Positions 37,173 through 48,594 of a DNA stretch of 64,000 nucleotides are shown in pieces (position 1 is the stretch's first letter; every line of letters starts with the position of its first letter). Source of the stretch: Trichomonas vaginalis G3 (taxonomy: Eukaryota > Parabasalia > Trichomonadida > Trichomonadidae); assembly GCF_026262505.1 (NCBI RefSeq), contig NC_067208.1, positions 14,083,962 through 14,147,961 of the forward strand, given 5' to 3'. Both the position numbers and the translations under genes were made by a program. A model generated the notes under the pieces. It was given only the letters and a program-made list of their open reading frames with translations, made no database searches and was not told the DNA's origin.

Positions 37173-39613
37173 TTTTAGAAAAGGAGTGAGGCCTTTTTTC
37201 TTTTTACGGGTGTGTCAAAAGGCCTTTTTTCCGAAAAAAGTGCCAAAAAGTGCAAAAAAGTGGTACTTTACACCAAGATAGTTTAAAAAATGGTCTTTGA
37301 GGATATCTATTGGTATCAGTGATCAGAACTAGTTTGTGGTGTGGTGCTATTTGAGTTTGGTGATGATATAGATTTGATATAAAATTATATTATATCAATG
37401 TATGATAAATACTATTTACAATAATAAATATTACTAAACTTGACTTATAGCCAATGATTCTATACGCAATTTGCTTAAAATATATTTTAATTTATAAAAA
37501 TGCACATAAAACTTATTATGATAGTATTTATTAAGCATATTAGCTTTACATATAATACTTTGAAGAAGCACAATTATGATTTCTATTGAATAAAAGAAAA
37601 AAGAATAGATAAATTATAATGAGAAATTTTTTTATTCGTAATATACTAAAGGAAGTATTCCGTATTCATTACCTGAAAATTAGTGATAAATTATGGTGCA
37701 ATAATTCCGAATTTGGCTAAATATGAAATTCAAATTACTTAAAATTGATTTTTTTTTCAGTAAAGGATAAGTAAGATAGTAAACTAGTTGAATAAATATG
37801 TAAGGCTAAAAGAAAATAAAGGAATTCGAATGTTTTTTTTTAATAAAATATACGTACAAAATCTCCTCATTAAAGATAAGCTATCTCTAAAAATGGGAAG
37901 TGTTTCTTGTTATTAAGTATATTTTAATAAAAATTCGACTTTTTTTAATAATTTGAAGAAAATTTAATAGTAAAGCTGCATGAGTGAGCTATAATATCTT
38001 CCACTCTATTGTTTTATATAAATGTAGATTTTCGCAGAAAAATAATGTTAATTTATAATATTTTGTATTAAAATCGAGAATCGTAAATTCTGATGTATTA
38101 ATGATCGATTGCTTTATGATAATTTGTTGTGGAAATCATCATTTAGTAACTAAAATTTAATTTCCTTTATATCAATGAATTCGTTAATTGAATTATTGTA
38201 AATTCATTGAAATAAAATGAACTTATTATGTGTCTTTTATTAAATCATTAAATATACATATCATTAATTGTGATAAATCCCTAACTTGAATGCGGATATT
38301 GACGTATTTTCAGAAAACTATACTAAACTTGATAAAATGACTTTATTTTAGCATATAAAGAGAATTGTGATACAATAAGCGGTGTATTAACTTGTTTGGA
38401 ATTCCAAATTTTTTTTGAAAATTAAAAAATAAATTTAAAATTTGTTAAAATTATAGACAAAAATAAAAATTTGAGATTTATTTGGAAATTTTGGAACTAG
38501 TAATTGACATTAATTTTTTATTTTGATATATTTTACAGTAAAATGTTTGAATTTTTGAAAAGATTTCTAGATTATTTTATCTCAAAAAGGGTTTAATCAG
38601 GTGATATCACAAATTCTGCTATTATTCCAACTAATATTAATAAAGTAGTGAAAATCTACCAAAAACAAAAGAATTTAACTTAAATTTTGCTTCTTACAGC
38701 TGATATCGGACTTAATTTAACTCTTATCATTGATAAAACTATAAAATATACTGATGGGCTTTAAAGTCTATATGAGTTGTGTTGTTACATTTCAACAATT
38801 CTTACCACTAAGATATTCATTCATTTTTAGTGTATGCATTTAATTTATGATAAGTATTATCATCATTTAATTATGTGTACTAAGCTTATTGATAATATTG
38901 AGGCCAAACTTATTTGAGATTTAAGTAATTTTCTTTAATTCCAAGCTAAAATTTCATTTTATTCACAAAAGTATTAAAACATAATCATGATAAGTGTAAA
39001 TATGAAAAATGGAAAATTTATATTTTGTAAAAAGAATTTTTTTATTCTAATTTATAGATGGCAATCTATGTAAACATCAGGTATATGATTACCCAGAACA
39101 AAAATGGATAAATCTTAATAAAAACTTCTAAACTAAAATATTTAGGTAATGTAAACCAAAACATACTAAAACAGTTCGGTGAATACGCTTTTCTCTACTT
39201 GTTGTCTTCGTATTTATCTTGTGTAATGAATTTGCTGTATATAATTTTTGTCATATTTTTTTTGATGATACAAAACTATACGAATTTTGATTTTGTAATA
39301 GAATATTTACTTATCGTCAATTGAATTAATATAACCCGAACGATAAATCGGTATAATTCGATTAGATTTTTGGAGATTGCAATAAATATGACGTGTTTTT
39401 TTAAAAAACATGATTTTCAACTATGAAATCATGTACCTATATTTGATGATTCATATCCTATAACAATATTTGTAGTTTGATTGATTATTCCACTATATTC
39501 AATCAAATCTTTAGGAAAATGCCACTTTTTTGCACTTTTTGGCACTTTTTTTCGGAAAAAAGGCCTTTTGACACACCCGTAAAAAGAAAAAAGGTCTCAC
39601 TCTTTTAGAAAAG
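37173..39613. mobile_element. 2.4-kb non-autonomous Mutator-like element with 80-bp inverted repeats
   Basis: Inverted termini lie at 37184-37263 and 39522-39602. The outer 41 bases (beginning GAGTGAG(G/A)CCTTTTTTC) match with one mismatch, and the inner part differs by about one inserted A and a few bases. TTTTAGAAAAG occurs directly outside both ends (37173-37183 and 39603-39613) as a perfect 11-bp target duplication. Long inverted repeats with 9-11 bp duplications are the mark of Mutator-like elements, which are known in T. vaginalis. The 2.25-kb interior has no coding potential, so it must depend on a transposase made elsewhere. The perfect duplication and near-identical ends suggest a recent insertion. 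Confidence 0.88.
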
Positions 39614-40418
39614 AACATTGCATTTTTAAATTTTTTCTTTTTCGATTTGTTTAGACGATTATATTAATTTATTTTTTCCTTTACAAAAATTAAGTAAATA
39701 AATTTATACATGTCATATCAATTTGGAGAAATAATGTTTGATATTGAACTAAAAAAAAACAATGTGTACCGACATAAATATTTTAAAAGTTTGATAAAAG
39801 TACATTCAAAAGTTTAAAATTCATTCAATTATTTTTATGAAAAATTCGAGGGTCCTCAGAAAATAGACTGACAATATAATAATAATTAAATTGTAGTATG
39901 GGTATAAATAAAATTATATTTAAGCAAATATAAAATTGAGAAATTGCATTAATTATTCTGAAAATAATTTATAGCTAAATATCATTATAACTAGTTTAAT
40001 TACGATTTCCATGGATTTGTGGTTCAAATTGATTGAGTTAAAATCGTTATTCAACTTTTCAATGAATTAATTTTACGATTTTTTTTTATTTTTTGTAATA
40101 ACCTGTTAAAAGCATGCAACATAATGATTACATAAATAGTGTTCGAATTAAAGTCATAGCCATTTTTCCATGCTCTTAATAAAAATTCCTCCTTTGCATC
40201 TATACAAGATATATGTAATAGATAAAATGATTTCAAATTTCGATGATATTTTTTATCAGCTTCGTAACAACTTTCCATACAAAATGATCGTGATGTAAAA
40301 TGATTAGAATTAAAGCGGCCAAGATAGTAAACAATATTTTAATAGTTCCTTTATTCCTTTCTTTTAAATTGTCAAAGAAAAAAAAAGATACAGGTAAACA
40401 ACAGAAACAAAATAATGT
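39614..40418. other. AT-rich spacer
   Basis: About 800 bp between the element and the 3' end of the helical-repeat gene. A 75-residue minus-strand frame at 40051-40278 has a protein-like stretch (SCIDAKEEFLLRAWKNGYDF) but no recognised domain or neighbours. It could be a gene scrap or chance. Confidence 0.35.
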
Positions 40419-43268
40419 TTATTTAACATAATCATAATAATTATCATATATCTCAATACTAGTTCCAAAATTCTGAATTAAATTCTCAATTGTATTTCTT
40501 GTTTGTAAATTGAAGATTTGATACGCATTATAAATGGTCATCCTATCAAAACTAACTTTTGTAAAAATTGGACTCGAAAATACGAACAATAATTGCTGGA
40601 AAAGTTGAATTTGGAATTGGTTCGAAAGATGTGGAAACAAATTAAGTAAATGTTGGGTACATATATCAATAACATCCATTTCGGAGTGAAGAGGCAAAAA
40701 TCGATTAATTTGGGAATATATCTCATTTATATCGACATCATTGAGAATATTTTTGCATAGGAGAGTTAGTATGTTCATTACAATGCGATCTCTCGCTGAA
40801 AAATGGATACTATCATCAGGAATTGAATTTGCAAAATTTAATAGCAAATTATAAAGATTTGAAGGGGAATCTATGAGTTGTGGATAAAATTCACACATAT
40901 TCTGGATGAAATAACATCCTCCTGACAAAGAATCAGAAAATTCTGAATTTAATATTTCAATAGTTTTGGAATAGATCATATTAATCTGATCATCTGATAG
41001 GGTCTTATTGTATATAAATGAGTTGTACAATGAAAAAGCATTGGAAAGAACAGAATCTGGAGAATTAATAAAATTCATAGAAAAATCGATCAAAATCCGA
41101 GAAATTTCTGGAGAATTAGCATCATCGTCGACATTTGATAAGAAACCGAATAAAAATTCTAAGAATTCGTCGTTTGAAATAATTTCTTCCTTTAAAACGA
41201 AATCTGCATCGGAAAGAACTGTAACAAATGATTCCACTTTATCTCCTAATACTACAATACCTATTTCTTCTTCTAAAACTTGAAGTAATCCTAGATATTG
41301 AGATAAAATTTCAAGTTTTATATTGTTTTTATCAGCAATTTGCTTATTAATGAAGTCAACTACTTGATAGAAGTGTTGTTCTTCTATTTTCTCTGGATAT
41401 TTCGCATAATACTTTTTTAATTTCATATTAATTTGAGTAATTAGTCGAATTGGAAGGTATTCACCTGATTTAACAACAACAATAAAATTAGACGTAATTA
41501 GGTCTATCAGTTCTTCTGGATAATCCTGCTTTTTTGCATAAATTGTTAAAAAAAACAATAAATTTCCAAAAATTAAAGGGTTTTCCTTGAAATTATCAAT
41601 TGTTTCTACGATTTCCTGTTGTAATTGAGTGAATACTTGCATTCTTTCATCATTAGAAGGCAAAATTGACAACAAATTTCGCCAAAGATAAAAACAAGCA
41701 GGAATATCTTTGTGTTGTAAAGAAAACTTAATAGATTCTTCAAACAAAGCATCATAATAGTCAGGAAATGATCTAATGAATTCAGAAAGTGCTGATAAAT
41801 AAGATTCTGCTGATAATTCAAGATTAAAACTAATAAAATGTACAAGAATCTGATATATGTCTTCAGGATATAGTTTTACATTGCAATTTATTGATGAAAT
41901 TACTGTAAATATCAAATCCAAAATAATTTCATCAAATTTTGCGGAATTAATAATATTCATGAAGAAGTTCAGTATCTGTCTTACAAAATAACTAAGATCG
42001 CACTTGAATTCAGTGATAAATATGACAGGAACAATGAAATTTTGAAATGTCACAATTTCTTGAGCATTTGACAGCCATTTTATGATTGTATCCGTGATCA
42101 ACTCCATATTCTCATTAATCTCATCAAGGTAATAATCCTTTGCAGCTACTAAAGTTACGAATGCTTGATATGCGATCATTTGGTCATCATTTTGAATAGA
42201 TTTCAGAATGATATCAAATGCTTCATCAAAAGGTCCTGAAATATCAATAGTATTCTTGATAAAACATAAGCCAAGATATAATAAATCTTGATTTTGAATT
42301 AATTCTTGAATTATTGGGAAAATCAGTTGGGAAAGGAGATCTTTGTTTAATACTTTTATCAATGGAATGATAAAATCATCTGCAATATGTTGATCGGGAT
42401 TTTCTTGAAAATTTTGACAAAGAAATTCAGTAATTGTTGTGTAAATTAGTTCTAAATCATCTGTAGATAGTTTGTCAATGATATATGGTAACATTTCTTC
42501 AATTGTTAAGGTAACAAGAACTTTGCAAGAATCTGAGTAAATTTCATGATTAAATGTGGAAATTAGGCAATCAATTGATAGGATATATGATGGTAGATAA
42601 TTGTCGATGGCTCTAAACTCTAAGACCCATTGAAATGTCGTTCTCAAAATCAAAGAATTTTTTGTTTGAATAATTGAGTAGAAAGAGGACTTGATTTCAT
42701 CTTTACATGATACTAAAATGTCTGCTTTCTTGAGAAAATATGATGATTTGAATAAATTTTCGAATGCAATATTATTTATTTTTGAATTTGACAAATCTTG
42801 CACTAATTTTGTGTAAAACAGTGAGAATTCGTCTAATGTAACAAATTGGGCAATAGAAGAATATAGGTATTCGAATGAAATATCGCTTAATTTCTCTGAT
42901 TGAAGTGAATCAATGATATTTTGTCTGTAATTCATATGATTAAATACGATATTATTGATAATTTCTGTATAATACTTAAGATTATCTTCATTTTCCTCGA
43001 AAAACAGGCTTAAAAAGAAATTTAATATAAAATCGATTTCTTCTGGAGTAAATTCTGTAGATACATTAATGAAAAACCTGTGTAAAAGCAATGTTATCGC
43101 AGATTTTTTCCTCGAATCGCACGTTTGATCTTTAAATGCTTCAATTAATAGGGTAAAATTGTCTTTTGAACTGATAATATCATTCAAAATTGAATTGGCT
43201 TGGTTTTTTGAGTCTACAGCTCCATCCATCCATTGATGAATGAGTTCAAGAAAATCCTGAACATTCAT
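40419..43268 (-). CDS. Large all-helical repeat protein, possibly importin-like
   Basis: The ATG at 43268 is used (MNVQDFLELIHQW), because the frame upstream opens only with TTG. The 949-residue product is almost wholly helical, with paired amphipathic helices of HEAT/ARM type throughout. The amino segment NQANSILNDIISSKDNFTLLIEAF, followed by RKKSAITLLLHRFF, recalls the importin-beta amino region, where helices precede a basic-hydrophobic R-x-x-A-x-x-x-L(L/K) stretch. It is acidic overall, as karyopherins are, and close to their usual 850-1100 residue length. No defining motif separates importin from exportin or other HEAT scaffolds, so the name is tentative. Confidence 0.5.
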   Translation of the reverse strand: MNVQDFLELIHQWMDGAVDSKNQANSILNDIISSKDNFTLLIEAFKDQTCDSRKKSAITLLLHRFFINVSTEFTPEEIDFILNFFLSLFFEENEDNLKYYTEIINNIVFNHMNYRQNIIDSLQSEKLSDISFEYLYSSIAQFVTLDEFSLFYTKLVQDLSNSKINNIAFENLFKSSYFLKKADILVSCKDEIKSSFYSIIQTKNSLILRTTFQWVLEFRAIDNYLPSYILSIDCLISTFNHEIYSDSCKVLVTLTIEEMLPYIIDKLSTDDLELIYTTITEFLCQNFQENPDQHIADDFIIPLIKVLNKDLLSQLIFPIIQELIQNQDLLYLGLCFIKNTIDISGPFDEAFDIILKSIQNDDQMIAYQAFVTLVAAKDYYLDEINENMELITDTIIKWLSNAQEIVTFQNFIVPVIFITEFKCDLSYFVRQILNFFMNIINSAKFDEIILDLIFTVISSINCNVKLYPEDIYQILVHFISFNLELSAESYLSALSEFIRSFPDYYDALFEESIKFSLQHKDIPACFYLWRNLLSILPSNDERMQVFTQLQQEIVETIDNFKENPLIFGNLLFFLTIYAKKQDYPEELIDLITSNFIVVVKSGEYLPIRLITQINMKLKKYYAKYPEKIEEQHFYQVVDFINKQIADKNNIKLEILSQYLGLLQVLEEEIGIVVLGDKVESFVTVLSDADFVLKEEIISNDEFLEFLFGFLSNVDDDANSPEISRILIDFSMNFINSPDSVLSNAFSLYNSFIYNKTLSDDQINMIYSKTIEILNSEFSDSLSGGCYFIQNMCEFYPQLIDSPSNLYNLLLNFANSIPDDSIHFSARDRIVMNILTLLCKNILNDVDINEIYSQINRFLPLHSEMDVIDICTQHLLNLFPHLSNQFQIQLFQQLLFVFSSPIFTKVSFDRMTIYNAYQIFNLQTRNTIENLIQNFGTSIEIYDNYYDYVK

Positions 43269-43824
43269 TGTCGCCAATTCAGGATAATAGTGATCCAATT
43301 TTTGTCGTATGATCGCTACTATAGAATAGTGTAGCCAAATTATATGTTATATACAGCTATTAGCCGAATTTTTAACAAAATTTAATCAGATTTTTCCTTT
43401 TGATTGTGATATTTATATTATCTTCAATTTATATGTGTTTTTAATTTGATGATACATAGATTCTACTAAGAATTTTTAGTTTTTTTCCCGATTTTAATTG
43501 CAAATTAAATTAACAGAAGTAATTACGTTTGATAATCCTTTCTGAAGCTAGTGCTGGTGAAATCCTAAAAACCCAAGAGAGGAAATAGCTTAAATGTGTT
43601 ATCAAAAAAAACCTAAGTATATAAATTTTGTGGATTCTAAATTTCCCTTTTTCACAGAGATAGCTTTGTTTTCATTCAGTCTGAATATACTCATTTTCTA
43701 CCTTAGTCCACATATGTCAGCATTGCTATAGGAAATTTTCTCATAGGCTTTTAGGATAACGAGATATAGAAGCACTTATATCAATATTAATTTTTTTCCA
43801 AAAAAAAAAGTATAACAATTTTTC
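43269..43824. other. Divergent promoter spacer
   Basis: 556 bp between divergent gene starts, AT-rich. No element or RNA gene is recognised. An A-rich run directly precedes the start of the downstream membrane protein. Confidence 0.45.
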
Positions 43825-45138
43825 ATGTTTATTTCGCTTTGTTATTACCAACTGAATTTTGGAAGAGGAACTATTCCAAATGATGCGTTCGACATACGCG
43901 ATACAGAAAATAAATATCGCACAGTTTTTGCGATTCCTCCTCGAAATTCAACAAATCAAACTCAGATTTATTTTGTTTCGTTATCCAGGAGTTATTATTA
44001 TCAATTAGATATGCTCTATTTACAAGAAATCACTACCGAAAGATGGAATGTTTCCGTTTCAATTCCAATAAATTCTACTGATAATCTCGAGTATCTTTTA
44101 TTCGAGATCTCATCTGGCCAGATTGTACAGTGTATTAGTGGTTTTTATTCTTCGCCACTGATAAAACAATCAGTGAATTATGAAATTAATAGAGCGCCAA
44201 TTAATTACGTTTTAATACCGCATTATGACACCACATATCATATTATTACAAACGATGATACTAATTCCATTATTTATGACGCATATACTGATTCTCCGAA
44301 AAATCTCAAAAAAGAAGACGCAATATTCGTTTCCGGGGAAAACTACACTATAATTACAATCACAAATAATACACGCTCTATCCACTTTACTATAGAGTCT
44401 ATGGAACTCCATAATAACAAACTACGTGAAAGCAACCTAATCACGGCCTTAGAACCTAATACAGAGGAACATTTTTATTATTTATTTGACGCCTTGAAAT
44501 GGGGCTTAATTCGAGAAATTAAACTAAATCAAGATATTATTCCTAGAAATGCTGATACATGCGTTATCTTCTTACAGAGTCATTATATGGACGGTCAAAT
44601 AACAGCAGAATCATGTAATGGTAAGCCAATAAACCTTCACGAATGCGTTATTCCGGAATGCGCCATAAAATTAAATTCTACTCGATATCCTTCCATAAAA
44701 ATCAAGAACTTTTCACTTATTAATGGTCAAAAGCCAAGAATGATCTTATCAGGACTCAAAAAACAAGAAATTACAATTCCAAAGTCAAATTTACTATTTA
44801 AATTCTTTTTATTACGTTGGCTTGATTATAATGAACAACAAGATATTCTCTATAACTATGCTCAAAGAACAACTTTTGAAAACAATATAGATATCGAATC
44901 TCCTTACTATTTCATCAAAGACACAACGAAAGATGGGAAACTCCAGTATTATCCTCAAGATTTTATTACAAAGGATCCTTTTGTTGTTGATGTTTGGGAA
45001 AACTCAGATTATAAATTTGTTGCAACAATTCCGACATTTCCTATTGCTAAAGTCATATTCCCATTGATTTTAGGAATCCTGATTGTCGGATACTCGTTGT
45101 TTGCTCTTATTTCATACTATGGTAAGTTTAGTTCTTAA
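43825..45138 (+). CDS. Single-span membrane glycoprotein, unknown function
   Basis: The 437-residue protein has a weakly hydrophobic amino end (MFISLCYYQLNFG) that may be a short signal peptide. The long beta-rich ectodomain has many Asn-x-Ser/Thr sites (for example NSTN, NVSV, NSTD, NYT, NNT, NST) and a few Cys residues. One membrane span lies near the carboxyl end (about 407-430, KVIFPLILGILIVGYSLFAL), leaving a tail of only about ten residues. This is a surface or endomembrane type I layout. No domain family is recognised. Confidence 0.65.
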   Translation: MFISLCYYQLNFGRGTIPNDAFDIRDTENKYRTVFAIPPRNSTNQTQIYFVSLSRSYYYQLDMLYLQEITTERWNVSVSIPINSTDNLEYLLFEISSGQIVQCISGFYSSPLIKQSVNYEINRAPINYVLIPHYDTTYHIITNDDTNSIIYDAYTDSPKNLKKEDAIFVSGENYTIITITNNTRSIHFTIESMELHNNKLRESNLITALEPNTEEHFYYLFDALKWGLIREIKLNQDIIPRNADTCVIFLQSHYMDGQITAESCNGKPINLHECVIPECAIKLNSTRYPSIKIKNFSLINGQKPRMILSGLKKQEITIPKSNLLFKFFLLRWLDYNEQQDILYNYAQRTTFENNIDIESPYYFIKDTTKDGKLQYYPQDFITKDPFVVDVWENSDYKFVATIPTFPIAKVIFPLILGILIVGYSLFALISYYGKFSS

Positions 45139-45619
45139 GTTATATTCTTGTTTCGTTTTTTTGTTTAAAATGTTAATATATATAATTTTTTTACTTTTGC
45201 AACTCAATATGGATAAATTTTTTGAAATTAGAAATACAATAGAGATCAATACTAATATGGAAGTATAGGATATTAAGGCTGCACTTACGTCCTTCTGACT
45301 TTAATTTTAAATTTTTGACAACAGGCATAAAGCGTCATTGAAAATTAACCTTATGATGAGATCATATTGTCGTAAGTGCATTCTTAAAAAGCCTTTATAA
45401 TGGTAATAATATGATGAACAAATGCTAAATTTGGCTAAGTTATATTTCTTTTTTTGATCTCAGGTATCTTTATTTTAATAGCAAAAGAGTAAAATTGCAT
45501 ATGAGGTACTAGGATACATTTGATTTTTATTCAATTTCAGAATTCATTTGATAAAATAACTGCTGAATAAAATTTTGAAATATTGATGAAAAGATGGACT
45601 TTGGAGAACGTCATTTGTT
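45139..45619. other. Intergenic spacer
   Basis: AT-rich spacer leading into the pseudogene block; nothing is recognised in it. Confidence 0.4.
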
Positions 45620-45757
45620 ATGGGCAGCAATGTACTACATAAAGCATGTATAAAAAGAAATCTTAAACTTGTCAAATCTCTCATGGAATGCTATTACGAT
45701 AAAGAAATAAAGGATGGTTATGAAAAAGTCTCCTTTAATTATTGCAGAAATGAATAA
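45620..45757 (+). pseudogene. Ankyrin-repeat scrap (plus strand)
   Basis: From the ATG at 45620 the frame reads MGSNVLHKACIKRNLKLVKS and on to LMECYYDKEIKDG before ending at 45757. This is the form TPLHxACxxxNLxLVKSLIECGxDKEAKD found in a second trichomonad ankyrin subfamily. Only about one repeat survives and it has no partner domain. It points away from the minus-strand ankyrin piece that follows, so the region was rearranged. Confidence 0.6.
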
Positions 45758-45906
45758 ACAAATATTATTATCGAAATATAATTAGTATATTATTAATATC
45801 TCGTCCTAAGAAGGAAATTAAGAGACCTTATATATTTTAAGTATCTAGAAAATTAAAATATTTTGAAAAGTTGATAATATGAATTTTTAATATGTATATG
45901 ATTGAG

Positions 45907-46286
45907 TTAATTGGCACAAATGGTTTTTAAGTAATATATTACTTTACCTTTTGCAACCATAAGTGCAGTTTCTCCATCATTATTCTTTGCTTCTTTATTG
46001 GCTCCAACTGAGATAAGATATTGAACAACTTCAAGACGGCCATTAAATGATGTACAAATGAGTGGAGTATATCCATTTTTATCCTTTGCTTCTTTATTAG
46101 CTCCAACTGAGATAAGATATTGAACAAGGCCAATTTTGCCAAAATATGATGCATACATGAGTGGAGTATATCCATCTTCATTCTTTGCATCTTTATCAGC
46201 TCCAACTGAAATAAGATATTTAACAATTTCAAGATGACCGTTTTCTGATGCAAAAATGAGTGAATTAGATCCAAATTTACCCTTTG
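45907..46286 (-). pseudogene. Ankyrin-repeat gene fragment, 3' end only
   Basis: About 125 codons encode three and a half repeats of the type NGYTPLIxxSxxGxLxVVQYLISVGANKEAK, ending in a natural-looking stop at 45907. Going upstream, the ankyrin homology stops near 46286, where the plus-strand adenosylhomocysteinase fragment begins. The open frame continues upstream only as the antisense of that fragment. The gene therefore lost its front at this junction. Repeat style (SVGADKDAKN) differs from the SHGANINEKD type in the neighbouring DUF3447 genes. Confidence 0.75.
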
Positions 46287-46774
46287 CAACACTCAAGCAG
46301 GTCTTCAACCAGAACATGAACCATTGGCACATAGTTGCTGCCGGCATGAACGGTGTTTCCGAAGAAACAACAACGGGCATCCACTGTCTCTTCCAGCTCG
46401 AGAAGGAGAACAGATTCCATTTCCCAGCCATCAACGTCAACGACACTGTTACAAAGTCCAATTTCAAGCACATCCAATCAAGCCAGATGGCCACGCTATC
46501 CTCTTTCTCGCTGATGACCGCCATCTTAGCCTTGGCTGCGCTACAGGTCACCCATCTTTCGTTATGTCAATGTCATTCACAAACCAGACACTCGCTCAGC
46601 TCGACCTCTACGAAAAGAGAGGAAAGCTAGAGAAGAAGATTTACATAATTCTTGCATCTCGATGAAAAAGTCGCTCGTCTCAACCTCGGATCTCTCGATG
46701 TCCACCTTAAAAAACTTACACAGAGACAGGCTGACTGCATCAACGTTCCAGTTGAGGGTCCTTACTATTATTAA
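46285..46774 (+). pseudogene. Scrambled adenosylhomocysteinase (SAHH) fragment
   Basis: Three blocks of S-adenosylhomocysteine hydrolase appear in order. The first, from about 46285, includes [20 protein letters not shown] and [15 protein letters not shown]. The second, in a shifted frame from about 46468, includes [17 protein letters not shown] and [13 protein letters not shown], then [17 protein letters not shown]. The third, shifted again from about 46652, gives [20 protein letters not shown] and ends VPVEGPYYY with a stop at 46774. The NAD-binding GxGDVGKG region and much between the first two blocks is deleted. The fragment is visibly richer in G+C than its surroundings, as expected for a decayed copy of a highly expressed enzyme gene. 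An intact SAHH gene is expected elsewhere in the genome. Confidence 0.9.
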
Positions 46775-46931
46775 ATTTGATAGACTAAAACAGGTATTCA
46801 GTGATTTAATCGATTTTCTTTTTTGCAATTATCAAATAAAATGAAAAATCAAAAAGGAATATATCTTAAAAATTGGCCTTGTTCAAAGTATAAAATATTG
46901 GCCATATTTATTAAACAAATTAAAGATTTTT

Positions 46932-46994
46932 ATGTATAATGACAAAGAAAGGTTTATCTCATTCACTGAAAGAGAAGGATTTGATAAAGATCAT
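46932..46994 (+). pseudogene. Inverted scrap of a DUF3447-ankyrin gene
   Basis: The plus strand encodes MYNDKERFISFTEREGFDKD, matching the IMNNDLEIFISFTEREGFDKYQ segment in the middle of the two DUF3447-ankyrin genes of this window. It lies head-on against the 3' end of the minus-strand gene at 46991-48594, sharing a few bases with its stop. It is therefore an inverted piece of a related copy. Confidence 0.7.
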
Positions 46995-48594
46995 ATGAAC
47001 ATTTGTTTGTCTTTTGCACCAAATGAAAGAAGAAGTTTGGCTGTATCTGTACAAACATGATCTCTTGCAATTTCCAGAGCTGTTTCTCCATAATTATCTT
47101 CTTCGTTGATATATGCACCATGTGAAATAAGAAGTTCGGCAGTTTCTTTACTATTTTTTTCTGCTGCATAATGGAGAGCAGTTTTCATTTTTTCATCTTT
47201 TTCATTGATATTTGCACCATGTGAAATTAGAAGTTCGACTATTTCTTTACTCTTATTTTCAACTGCATAATGAAGAGCGGTTTTCTTACATTTGTCTTTT
47301 TTATTGATATTTGCATCATGTGAAATAAGAAGCTCAGCTATTTCTTTAGTATTCTTTTCTGCTGCATAATGGAGAGCGGTTTTCCTAAATTTATCATTTT
47401 CATTGATATTTGCACCGTGGGAAATTAGAAGTGCCGCTATTTCTTTACTATTATATTCTGCTGCACTATGAAGAGCGGTTTTCTTACATTTGTCTTTTTC
47501 ATTGATATTTGCACCATGTGAAATAAGAAGTTCCGCTGTTTCTTTCCTATTGAAAATAGCTGCATAATGGAGAGCTGTTTGCCTATCTTTATCTTTTTTA
47601 TTGATATTTGCACCATGTGAAATAAGAAATTCGGCTGTTTCTTTACTATTATATTCTACTGCACTATGAAGAGCAGTTCTTTGATAATCATCTGTTTCAT
47701 TTATATCTACACCATGTGAAAGGAAATATTGGCAAATGGATGGAATATTAAACATCGGTGATAAAATAAAAGAGTTGATTAAAAATTTAGATTGATCTAA
47801 AACAACTAAAAATGATTCAAGATTTTTATATTTTCTGCAATATTCTAAATCAATCTCTAAATCGTATTCATTCACCAAGAATGTAACAAAATCAATGTTG
47901 TGTGAAATAATCGCATATTCCATGCATTTTTTGTCTGGTTTTTTATTTTTCAAACATTCACTCATGATCTCTTGATTTCCTCCTAAAAATGAAAATTGAA
48001 GACATATTTCAGTTATTCTTGAGTTGAATTTTGTTCTTAAAAACTTGAAACAATCAACTGCTCCATGGTAACAGCATAATTCAAGTAATGAATATCCTTC
48101 TTTAGTATATGGATATAAATTGCTTTGAAGAATTTGATATTTATCAAATCCTTCTCTTTCAGTGAACGAAATGAATATTTCTAAGTCATTATTCATAATT
48201 GCTCTGTATATTGTATTCTCTGTATGAATATCGAGATTTTTAAAATTATCTTTTTCGAAGTTATCATATTTGTCTAATTTAATTCCATATTCTTTATAAA
48301 ATAGGAAATTTGAGATATGTATGACAGTGTTGACCTCTTTGACTTGATAATTATCAGATATGAGCTTGGCAAGAGATAAATATGACTTTGTGTAGCGATT
48401 ATTATAAGGAATGATATCAATAATATCTTTTATTATAGTTTCTGGGAGATGATTCTTTGAATCGATCAAATTTGTATTGATCATTTTGTAAATCGAGTTT
48501 TTAGCTGATACAACGCATTAAATGAATCGATATAGTATTTCGAGATACTGTGCAATCCACTATATATGTTTGGATGACTGCCTTGATCTGACAT
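46991..48594 (-). pseudogene. DUF3447-ankyrin protein gene, frame broken near the start
   Basis: The natural start is the ATG at 48594 (MSDQGSHPNIYSG). Compared with the sister copy at 54-56 kb, a 22-bp stretch encoding KEEELNS is missing near 48496. The leader frame therefore runs into a stop and the rest is readable only from an internal ATG at 48484 (497 residues). That part contains the DUF3447 region (about 1-250) and about eight ankyrin repeats of the TALHYAAxxNSKETAELLISHGANINEKD type. The end (SFGAKDKQMFI) runs into an inverted scrap. Such proteins are a very large trichomonad family of binding scaffolds. A shortened protein from the internal ATG is still possible. Confidence 0.8.

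Noticed and set aside
46287-46551. Upstream half of the 214-codon minus-strand frame as a real amino end of the ankyrin protein
   Set aside because: It is the antisense of the adenosylhomocysteinase fragment; ankyrin similarity stops near 46286.
46256-46665. Two overlapping plus-strand frames of 124 and 113 codons as separate genes
   Set aside because: Each is a piece of the same broken adenosylhomocysteinase fragment, not an independent gene.
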